Shown in pieces: positions 39,213-51,200 of a stretch of DNA of 64,000 nt. The notes below the pieces were generated by a model that was not told the DNA's origin, ran no database searches, and worked only from the letters and a program-made list of their open reading frames with translations. The translations under genes were made by a program, and so were the position numbers. The stretch is taken from the NCBI GenBank assembly GCA_008933995.1, contig WARS01000046.1, positions 5,690,026 to 5,754,025 of the forward strand, given 5' to 3'. Within the stretch, counting starts at the first letter, position 1; every line of letters starts with the position of its first letter. The stretch comes from Datnioides undecimradiatus (Eukaryota; Chordata; Actinopteri; Lobotiformes; Datnioididae).

Positions 39213-42200
39213 GTCTCTCTCTGTCTCTCTTACTCACACACATACACAGACCCATATACACTCACGCCTGTTTGGGGTTCTCTTTTTTTAACCTTGGAGA
39301 GCAACAGTTGATAAGTCACAGTTGTGCCACCCCACCAATACCTGCTCCCCCTCTGTGCAGACAGAGTTTAGAGAGAAAGTCCCATGTGGAGCACTCAGAC
39401 GAAACAGAAGAGTGTTTGGATCAACACTGTTTGTGACGTTAACACTCTCTTTGGGAATTCTGCACCCCCATGGTTTTGGATTTAGGGACGAATGACATGG
39501 CAGGATGCCCAAGCGAGGAGGATCTGCCAGATTGCGACTGCGATGTCAACAGGCAGGACAAACTTGAGAATTCACATCGAAGCTGTTTGTTTTCCAGTGC
39601 AGTGTTAGTGAGCTACAGTGTGAATCAGCCTCATGTGCCTTCCTCAAACAAAGCTAATTTTTCTTGCACTTAAGTTATGTTACTCTGTGTTTTACTAGCT
39701 CTTGCTATGTAGAATAACACATAGTATGAGTAGAGAAGAGTTACTTAAGTTAGGGCAAATTTCTAATCTTTCCTGTGATATTTTATTTTGAAAGTAGCAG
39801 CATCAAGATACGAAAGTTTCAAGTGTGTTTCTGCTCTACGTGGAGTTGTTTGCTCCATTGTCTTTATGCATTTTTTTTATGTTGTTTTAGCTTCATGGTT
39901 GCAAACTTCCAGACATGGTTACAACTAGTGGATCAAAATCATTTCTCAAGTGTTGTTTTAACCAGTCTGGGTTTCCATTATTAGGTGGAGATTGGCTAAC
40001 AGGGCAACACAATAAGTCCCAGACAGTTTAGACAATGGCAGGAGTGTCTCTTAGTGTTATATAGCATCATTGTTTCACTGAGACTAAAATTAACCCGTCC
40101 TGATGCAATGAAGTTCAGCAGGTTTAAATAACTGCTTACAAAATTTTTATTATTTGCAGTTGCTATTTGACCAAAGACTGTGGTTTTTAGTGGATTATGG
40201 GTTGTAAACAGCCAAATTACTGTATAGTGTACAATAGCAGTGTAATGTGAGATGCCTGATATTGTATTTGGCAGTGTTGGCACTGTGGTGTGCAGCAGAC
40301 ATCATGCAACACATAAGAGCTGCAGGGTGACAAGTTACCGTAGAGCTGACCTGCTGAAAGTGTCTATTGTCCTCAGGTTCTGGTATTGAGTTTGTTTACG
40401 GTCGCCGCCTTCATTCTAAATCAAGTCTGTGTTGAGACAGTGAGAGTTGCATTTCTCTGCAGGGTGGGGTGTTGAAGCTGGCTGCACAAACTGCTGTTAC
40501 GAGTTGGATGTTGGCTAATTCAAACATGTTTCGCATATCACTGATTGCAGTGGTAAGGGTTTGGAAATGTCAGGCGTTCACAGATCCAAAATGGCTCCCA
40601 GTTGTTGAGTAAGGTCAAGTAAGGATTCATAACTTACCAACAAAAATATCTGTGCAGACCTGAAATAATATTGTATCATAGTCATATTGCTCTTCTGTGT
40701 AGCTGAATATGGCGCACGATAACGCTTTATTTTGTCTTCGTGGCGTAGATGAAAGATCATTTCTGTTGGATTTTTAAACCTTACTTCAATTTCACAAACA
40801 GATCCAAACATGTTTCTCTGGTGAAGCGTTTTTCCTGTACTGCGTTAATTTTGGTTTCATGTTGTGCTCTACATAAAAAAATAGAAACAAGCAATATCTC
40901 AATAAAATCAGACATTTTGATGAAATGTTTACGTTGATACTCTCATGCATTCAACTTTTCATGCCTCTAACCCTGAAATAACCTCTGATGTAGTTTTATT
41001 TTTACCCCGTAATCAAATCAGTGATTTACTACTTATGGTCAAGCTGTATTTTATGGTTTATTGTTATATTGCCTGAACAAGAATCTGTCAACACATTTCA
41101 CCCCCGCCACACTGCCCTTGTGTTTACAGTGGTTCCATGTGTTGACTTCCTCTATGACTGTTTTTCTACCAGGGTGAAGAAGTTGAGGGAGACCCTGGTG
41201 GCAGTGCAGCAGTTAGATAAAAACATGAGCAGCCTGCGTTCCTGGCTCGCTCACATCGAGACAGAGCTGTCCAAGCCCATCGTGTACGACACCTGCGACG
41301 ACCAGGAGATTCAGAGGAAACTCAACCAGCAGCAGGCAAGTACAAAAATGCAAAGCTGATATGTTTACAGGCATTTGAGGAATGCAAACAACATTTTTGC
41401 AGTGCTTGACCATCATGTGGTAACATCAAATTTAACACACACACATCCACAAGCACACTGTCTGTTAAGCACACAGTGTGTACTTTTCTGCAAATACTAA
41501 ACCATAGCAGAACAAAATGATTCAAAAGGAGTCAGTGGAAACTGAGTGACACCAAACCACATGAGGGAATCACAGCATGACTCATGCATACATCTCTGGT
41601 TGCTTGTTCAAAGATTGCCTACAGTCAGTATCTGCATCCCTCCTGCTGCCAAGATGCTGCTCTAAATGTAGAACTGTGAGACCCCACTGACCTCCTTTCT
41701 CTTCAGAGCTGCAGCGTTAGCTAACACATGCACTTACTGTAGTTTATCAGACTGACTGTGCTCCTTCTGCACACTGGTAGATGTTTGCTGAATTAATTTG
41801 CAGCATTAAAGAAGCTGTTTGCTTTCTGTCATAAAACGTAAAGACAAACACACAGGGAGCAAAGCCACAACAACACTTACAATCTTAAAGAGCTGTCAAA
41901 GTAAAGTGTTTATTCTGAATGATGTGTAGGAGCTGCAAAGGGACATAGAGAAACACAGCACAGGTGTGGCGTCGGTCTTGAACCTGTGTGAGGTCCTGCT
42001 GCACGACTGTGATGCCTGCTCCACGGAGACAGAGTGTGACTCCATCCAACAGGCCACCAGAGGGCTGGACAGACGCTGGAGGAACATCTGTGCCATGTCC
42101 ATGGAGAGGAGGCTTAAGTCAGTGCCTCTTGGATTAATTCTTATTATATTGCATTCGTATGCATGCAGTGTTGATAAGATTCAAACATTGTCAGTCAATG

Positions 42201-45200
42201 TAATTTCCTCTGTGTTTAAAGAGTTTTTACAGCTGCCAACAGCCATGACATTTAATCATACATAAATGAGATTTACATGCATGTTTATGTCAATTTTTAG
42301 TAGAAAATGCATCATAACGGAGAGAGTTTTCTGTGCAGGATTGAGGAGACGTGGAGGCTGTGGCAGAAGTTTCTGGATGATTACTCCAGGTTTGAGGATT
42401 GGCTGAAGACCTCGGAAAGAACAGCAGCTCTGCCGAACTCCTCTGGAGTTCTGTACACTGTCGCTAAAGAGGAGCTTAAAAAGTTTGAGGTGTGTCTACG
42501 TCCGACCGTGACTGAATCTTCATGTAGCTGAACCTGCAATAAAGTATAGAACTGAGGAAAATAAACAGGGGAGCACAACTCGATACAAAATTAAGGTTTC
42601 CTGTCTTTGGTCTTTTGACCATGGGAGCAAGTAAATCTTTAGACAGAGCGGGTCTCTGCAGGGAAGAGGAAACAGAGAGAAAAAAAGACAGAGTGTCAGA
42701 TTACTCAGACTCGTCTGCTCTGGTCTGCTCAGCTGCTGCAGTCAATCACTGTGCACGTGCACATTCCTGTGCATGTGTGGCCTGAACGCCTGGGATCTGC
42801 ACTGTTTGTGCCTGATTGGAAAGTTTGATTTAAATAAACACAGACTGACCCTTTTAAGCTTTAACATGTACTGATCACATCTTCTAATTTATTTCTTTGC
42901 ATCTTATTGCAGAACAGAAAGTTTATAAATCAAATTTAATGAGCCATCTGTAATCTTTCTTAGATATTTGTTGTTTTTTGTGCAACCAGATAAAAACATT
43001 TTTTAAGAAAAGTATTGCATGTGAAATAAATGCTGATAAGAGCGTCCTATTAAGAGATATAATTTGTGTCTGTGTTTTTGTCCCAGGCCTTCCAGCGCCA
43101 GGTGCAGGAGTGTCTGACCCAACTGGAGCTCATCAACAAACAGTACCGTCGTCTGGCCCGAGAGAACCGCACTGACTCTTCCTGCGGTCTCAGAGAAATG
43201 GTGCATGATGGGAACAGACGATGGGATAACCTTCAGAAGAGGGTGGCTGCTATTCTGCGCAGACTCAAGGTAACACCATCTTAGATTGTGAATTATCCAA
43301 CTGAGGACATTGGTTCTGTTACAGTAGTAACAGAAGAAAGTCAAATTCCTTCAGAAATGGCCCAGTTAATTTCAAAAGATATAGAAAAACAATGAATGGT
43401 TGTCTGTGGGGCTCCTTCTGTTCATGCAGCACTTCATCAGCCAGAGGGAGGAGTTTGAGACGGCACGAGACAGCATCCTGGTGTGGCTGACTGAGATGGA
43501 CCTGCAGCTGACCAACATAGAGCACTTCTCTGAGTGTGACGTCCATGCCAAGATAAAACAGCTCAGGGTGAGGCAGACAGATGTTGATTATTCGTTCTTA
43601 GATGACACAACAAGCTAACACAGTGCACACATGACTGGGATGCAACAAGTATATCTCAGCATATCTCATAGTTTCAAAAGGAGACTGCATGTATCGGTAA
43701 AAGCCGCAAAATCATAAATCAAATCATAGTTAACGTCCTTTATTAGGTAAAACGATCAAACATTTGCCCGCCTTTCTTCTGTTTTCATCACTGTCATGTT
43801 TGAGATGAGCTAAACTGTGATGGAATTTACTTTGTTAGACGCTGTGCATGTTTTTTCTGACTTCTACCGTGCGTGTTTTTCTCAGGCGTTCCAGCAGGAG
43901 ATCTGTCTTAACACAGGCAAGATCGAGCTGGTGTTCAAACAGGGCGAATCTCTGATTGAGAAGAGTGAACCTCTGGATGCCGCCGTCATCGAGGAGGAGC
44001 TGGAGGAGCTGCAGAGATACTGCCAGGAGGTCTTCGGGCGAGTTGACCGATATTACAAGAAACTCACTCGACTTCCTGTAAGTAAAGATAAACAGACATC
44101 AAGCAGCATGCAGAGATACTCGTCTAACAAGTCAACAGTATTTCACCAGTGGAGACCCAAATTAATAAAAGACATTTAGGCCTGAAGAGGCAAGGTAGTC
44201 TGGATTCCTGCTGAAGATGTCAACACACATATGCAGGACTACATTCTCGCTAAATTTCTTGTGCAAACTATGCTCCACAGGACAGATTTGCATTAAAATA
44301 CAAATCAAACAGCCCAATACAAGTACCAGTAGGTGTAGCCTGCCTTACAGCTGGATGTCTTTACTGCTGCCTGAGTCTCACTGTGCAGAGAAGTGAACTG
44401 TGTGTCTCAGTGAACTCAAAATGTTTACAAGACGTCCACTACAGCTGTCCTCCTTCACCACCTGTGACATGGTGAAAACATGTGTCCAACATAGTTTCAC
44501 AGTGACAGCTGCTAAGGAACAGAATACACACTCATGTTGAATGTGCATGCACACACTCTCACCTCACAGTACCTCACAAACTGTACACTCACACTTGTTT
44601 GAACTTTCACAACCTTTACAGTGCCCAGCCCTTTAATTTCCGTCTGCTATTTTGCATTTTCTCTCTTCCTGCCATTATTCTCTCCCTCTCATCAAATGTT
44701 GCTTTCCTTGCTTCTGCTATCTTTTCTCTGCTCTTGTCTCTCAGCTGGCCGATGATGAGCTTGATGGTTCAGACAGAGAGCTGGACATGGAAGATGGTGG
44801 TGAACTCTCTGAGCTGCAGTGGGGCGACTCCGCTTTGCCCCGGACATCCAGCCGCCCAGCCTCAGGTACGACCACTCTAATCCGGGCAGATAGATCTGGA
44901 CGTGACACCCCGGCCAGCGTGGACTCCATCCCGTTAGAGTGGGACCACGACTACGACCTGAGCAGAGGACTGGACAGTCCTGGAGGACGAGGCCATGGGG
45001 AAAGGAGCCGAGGGCAGGAGGAGGAGGATGAGTATCTGAGGACGGCTGCCACTGTGCTGTCAGGTTGGTCCAATTATTTGACTGTATGATGAATGAGTGG
45101 TTTAACAAATATCAATCATATAATCATGTTAGATGTTTTGGTAATGTATTTAACAAGTCAAATAAGACCAATTAATTGAAAGCATTCTTGCACAGCAGGT

Positions 45201-48200
45201 TAGCTGGTTATTCAAATTTTTATGATTTGCCTACAATCAAAGACACAATGTAACATATAAGAAGTTTTCAACTGAGAATGAATGATAAATATTAGGGTTA
45301 ACATCAAAAGCTTTAATGAGTCTAAAAACAGTCTATATAAATCACCGAACACATTTCCATTACTCTAATCTGCTCATATTTTGCTGTGGAAGCTGTCTTC
45401 TTTTCAGATAAATATCAAATATCAAAATGATCTTTTCTATAGATCTGGTGCCACGTAAAGTCTCAGTGCCCCACATTTTGAAACAATAAATGAAAACCCC
45501 ACCTCTGCCTAGAAAAAATCTTCTGCACATTAAAAAAAAAAATAAACAGAAGAAACAAAAAAATGAACTAAACAATCTTCAGACATCTCAGACAGCTCAG
45601 ACGTGAACAGTCCTTAAGGACATTAAGTCCTCATAGATTAGTACAGATATCACAGCAATCATGGCCACATTGTAAGCAGTGTATGTTGTATGTCTTTCTT
45701 CCCAGATGTAGTTATCCCAGAGAGCCCAGAGGCCTATATAAAACTCACTGAGAACACACTGAAATCATCCTCTGGTAGGAAACAGCAGCTTCTTGCTGCC
45801 ACAGCATGAGATAGAAGAGCATGATCTGAATAAAACAAGCTTGTTGTTAACTGAACTACTGCCACACAAGGGAGCATCACTCAGGCTGCATGTCCCACCA
45901 TCCAGAAAAGTCTTTGTGTGTGAAAAATGCAAAGATGTCATCACTGCATGCAGAGGTGCAGATCACTAAAAGCTAATCATCAGCTAATATCATCGTTAAC
46001 ATGTTAAAACCTTACCTCTCGTCCTTCATGACCTGCAGTTACTGCATCTCAGACTAATGCATGCCATCACAGCATCAGTTGACGCCAGCAGCATGCTAAC
46101 AAAACCCTTAATCAGGAAAATCTCACATTTCTAGTTTTCTTGACCTTGCTCTGACCTTTGTGCAGGTGAGCCAGGCCAACTGGAGGCGAGTCTGAGACAG
46201 CTGGACCAGGCTCTGGATGCAGGGCGGTACCACCTACAGCAGAGAGAGGCCAGCGCTAACAGCTGCAGCCCCGACATCGACTCCACATACATGGGCTACG
46301 TGAGTCGTGTTACTTATTCTTAAAAAATCAACATATTAACTTCTATTTTAAGCCAAGACAAGAATATCACTAAAATCTTTTAGAAGTTTGAGTGAATACA
46401 TCAGGATGTATGTCGTTGTGGAGCACCACTAAGAAGTCCACCTTTACTTTTTCCTTTGAGTGTTTTTGGCCTTTATCCATTTAGAAAACAAACAAGAGCT
46501 CACGCTGATAATTTAAATAATGATCCGAATGAGAACAAATCCAATTACTCATGTCGAAACAGTCGAGCAGGAAAGAAGTTATATTGGATCGTGTGGCTAT
46601 TATTTATTTTTTTCGATTTACTATTTACTAACTAATGTTATCGTAATCATTCTTATTATTCACGTGTTCAGTGTTTCATTGTCACAAGTCACCATTTGTA
46701 ACACACATACAGGATTTTGTAATTGCATTACTTATGTTATTCCTCCAGATGCGGCTGATGGGAGAGTGTCGAGGCAGCATAGACGCAGTGAAGAGAGCAG
46801 AGGGAGAGCTGACTGAAGATGACGATGACATGCCGGGACTCACCACCCTCACCGGCACAGACGCTCAAGGAAAGGGTCTGTTCTACATACACACACAAAT
46901 ACACACACATACAGACATCTCCCATGAACACTGTGTGGGCTGTGTTAGACTGATCTGACTGCCTCCCTCCAGGTGTGATCGAGCGCTGGGAGCTGATCCA
47001 GGCTCAGTCTCTGAGTGAGAAGCATAGGCACAAACAGAACCTGCAGCAGTGGCAGCAGCTGATCTCAGACCTGCAGACCATGAGGGCGTGGCTGGGCCAG
47101 TCTGAGGCTGAACTCAGCCAGCTGCGAGGGCTCGATCTCAGCACTGACATACACACCATCCAGCAGAGAATCAAGAAGCTCAAGGTTTGTTTGTTGTTTG
47201 CATGTGTGAGACTAAGATCTCGCTGCAGAAGAATAATTTCATTTCTAGGAAGCTGTTGTGCGTTTGGAAATGGCAGCCATTGCTGTTGTTGTGTAAATAT
47301 TTTTGTGGTCTTGTTTGTGTTTGTTTCACTGGCCTTGTTTATATTGGCCTGACAATTTGTCTTGCCCTTATACACACAAAGACACACAGTCACACTTCAG
47401 TATCTAGTCTGGCTGTTCTGTCTGTAAAGCATTAGAGAAGATATCACTCTTCTGTAAATACACCCGTCTGAAGCCTGATAACATACGTCTAACATGTCCC
47501 AACCACTTCTGCACAATCCCGCTGCACTCTGTTGGCACCTCATGTATTCTCAGCTTCCTTCATCAGGAGCCAGCTACAGTCTGGCCACATGTCATAGTTC
47601 AGCATCATTATAGATCATCTCCTAGCTCTTTGACTCATTCCTGCAGGAGCTGATGAAGGGCATGGACGCCCACAAGTCCCAGGTCCTGTCCATCAATCTG
47701 AGCAGCGCAGACTTTCTCCAATCAGAACCAGACTCTGAAGAGGCGTGGGCGTTGAGGGACGGACTGAAGGAGATGAATGCACGCTGGGATCGGCTTGGTA
47801 CCTCCCTGGAGGACTGGAGGGAAGAGCTGCAGAGGGCGTTGATGCAGTGTCAGGTACTTAAACAGACACAAACACAGAGTTTTCTAACGTGACGTTGAGC
47901 CTATTTTTGTACATGACAGTAACTTTATCTGTATATACTAAAAAAAATAAATGAAAAGGAAAGGGCGAGGTGATTAGCAGAGTAACTAACGTCAGGTGTG
48001 GTGTGTTTTCATGCAGGAGTTCCATGAGATGAGCCACGGTCTGCTGCTGTGGTTGGAGAACATCGACCGCAGGAGGAACGAGGTGGTGCCCATTCCTCCC
48101 AAACTGGATCGAGAAACATTACGAGCTCATCACCGAACACTGACGGTAGCTACATCTCTCTACTATGAACTTAATTCAAACTCAGTAGATCCCAACGTGG

Positions 48201-51200
48201 AATTTAAAACCTAAAACATTGACAGTCATATCACTGTGAGGTGGGACAGAAGAGTGTCAGACCATGGTTTGTGTTCTTATTGTATGTGGATTGAATTTGT
48301 GTACCGTAAAGCAGTTTTACGATTTCTGCGCTATATAAGGCAAATACATGTTTATTAAAATAAAACTTGACTTGAATTCTTAAAGTAAAATCTTAAAAAT
48401 GAGAAAATATAAAAGAAAAGAAATTAAAAGCAAATTAACAGAAAAAATGGGGCATAAAAAAACATGAATGCAGAGGAGGTCTGATAATATAAAAAACAGA
48501 TACAGAAAGATATGCTCTTGACTTTTTAAAACACCACAAGGACATAAAGGTTTTAAGATAACAAGCGAAAGATCCCTCATATCAAAGATCAAGACTCTTC
48601 TCTTTGATTTCCTCACAGCAAATCAAGCGTGAGCTGCTGGACTCGCAGCAGAAGGTGTCGTCTCTTCAGGAGCTGTCAGCTCAGCTGCTGGTCAACACTA
48701 AACCTCAGACGCTGCTGCTGGAGTCACAGGCTGCAGAACAGATCCGAGCTCAAGGCAGCGAGTGTATGGAAGCTCAGGAGAAGGTGCACGTGATCCTGAA
48801 CAGGCTGAGGCTGCTCCTCAGGGAGGTCAGCTCGGACCTGGAGGGCTTGGAGAGAAGGCTGGAGGCTGCTGACACACGACAGGTCAGAAAAGCCTGAATC
48901 TAGAGCGAATGAACACTTCATGTTCCTCCTCATCACTTTATTTACATCTAAATAATACACTGACTGTTGTTGTCTTCATTTATTTTTCAGGATTGCCTAC
49001 CTTTGCCTGTGGGCAAATCAGAAATCTGTCGATCAGCTGGTCCTGTGTCAGAGGGAACAGTCCAGACTCGCAAACGAACGGTAATGTTTCTCCTCTCTGT
49101 TCAGAATAACATCAGTCGGCCCCCACTCTTGTTCCCAAGTACACTTGTCATAGATGTTTCCTTTCCTTTATTTTTATTGTTAATATAACTGTTAATCAAA
49201 TGCTCTGCTAACGTGTACCTCCATGAAGAGATCTGCTGCTGCCCCCCCGCCCCCACCCGTCTCTTATTGAGATGTGTTTTGCTGCCCACGCCATGTTGAT
49301 CTGCCAAAAACTTACAAGAAAACCTGGCTTTTCTTTTCACATGACTAAAGTGCTCTGTAAAGGCTCAGTTAGAGAGATCTTTGTACAAAGAAGAAATTAA
49401 ATTAAGTTTCTTTGAACTCTCCAGGATTTAATCTTGAGAAGCCAGATTTCTTGGTTCTGAAAGTCAATCACCATCATTGATTATGTTGCTGCTCTTTGTT
49501 GATGATTCCTTCTCTAGCGATGTTATGGCTCCTTATGTTATTTGTTTTTTCTCTCATCTGAGGCTTTGTCTTTATTTGCCCTTGACTGAAACATTCTTTT
49601 CTTTCTTTTACCCTCCCCTGCTCATTACGCGGTACAGCCCCGAGGCAAAAGTAGTCAGGCCCACCCAGGACCCCCTGAGAGCGGCCCGCGCCACAGGTAC
49701 CTCTCTCCTGGACTCTGGAAACACGGGACGATGATGGAACTGAAGCTACGCCTGATTAGAAACATGATCTTACAAAATCAATTAACCAGAAATCTGCAAT
49801 GTTTAATTTACTGTAAAAACATATGGGATTATAAGATGATTTTGATTTTTAACATCTTCAAGTGATTGTTTTTTAGGCTTTATCCCTCTGTTCCATGATC
49901 GTCCCACGTTCTAGAGATCGTGTTACCAGCTCTTAAACGAGTGGGGAGTCGCCTACATCAGGCCGCTTCCTTTCTCCTTTAAATGTTTTATTTCACTGCT
50001 TCTCTTTGCCCTGCTGCTTTTTGATTGACATCATGAGATATTGCCACATCATACTTTTTGTTTCTCCTTGCTCAGAGTGACTGTAGTGCTCTCCGCGCCC
50101 ACTAGATGGCATTATCTGAATCCCAGTGACCCCTCGGCCCTCTTAGCTGTTTTTTTCTTTCTCATGTTTCCTTCCTGTGTCATTCTCCTCATAGTTGAAA
50201 GCAGGATATGATGCAATAACTCCTGCATTTTTTCCTTCTTCCTTAACGTCCACTTTCTTTCCTATGTTTCCTTTCCAGACTTCTAACTCACCCACCTCTG
50301 ACTCTCTCTTTCTATGATTTCCATTAAATGCCAACAATAAGACACAGGCCTGGTGAAGACTCAGCCTAAACTAGTCTTGCCATGAGTGTTGTAGCACAAA
50401 TAATGTCTTTGTTTCCCCTCCGATAGCATCCTTTATGTGTCAATCAGGGACTCACACACCAATGGGCTGTGGAAACACAGATAGATACACACACACACAC
50501 ACACATGTTGCTCACAGCAGCTGTATTGTAGCATTGAGGAGGACTAGATGAAACTGGCTGGAGGAGTGTCAGCACATCTGACCCTCCTTCAGCCTCCGTG
50601 AGGATGAGTCGGAGCGAGAACATGCCGTCCCCCCCACCCTTGAGACTTGGCTGTAACAGTGGAAATCTCCAGAGAGGCATTTGGCATTTTTCCTGCATCT
50701 GTTTGGAATGGGATGTGACATTGAACTCTCACATACTCGGCACTTAAACCAGAGAGTCCCCCCACCTCAGTGAGACACGGCCGATTAGCTCTACAAAAGC
50801 TTGTGGTTGATTCTCTTGTAGTTTTAAAGTGTGTTTGTGCCTGTTTTGTGTGTGTATGCAGGTCGACCATAAGTGTGTGTGTCACTTGTTCAACTCTGGG
50901 ACTCTCTTGATCTCTCTGACTGTTGGATTCGATCTATATGCTGCATTTTTGGATTTTTGCTTTCCTTCCTGTTGAGTGTTTCATGAGTGTTTTGTCTGAC
51001 ATGGGTAAAATAGTATTTGCAAACATGCTGCTGAATTTCCAGATTTACTGCTACTGAAAATTAATTTCCTTTTTGATTAATCCCACAGTTTTTCACTGTT
51101 TAATTGTTTGTAGTGACAAATTCTCATCACAGTTCTCTAAAGCTCACTCTGATGTTTTCACATCTCTTTTTTTTTGTACAACCAACAGTTGAAACCCTAA

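Larger units (their letters stand above)
38078..41172 (+). other. syne1 intron w61-w62
   Basis: 3.1 kb, hosting the alpha2 first exon and its presumed promoter. A CT repeat (39179-39230) lies 240 bases before the alpha2 ATG and would be in the leader. 39680-41170 holds nothing recognised. Confidence 0.75.

Noticed and set aside
38974..39436. Frames with SLSLSLSL or RERERE stretches
   Set aside because: Produced by the CT microsatellite; no gene.
39553..39675. Extension of the alpha2 frame beyond 39552 ([11 protein letters not shown]...)
   Set aside because: It is open but has no nesprin similarity and the correct phase for w62 is reached at 39552; treated as intron read-through.
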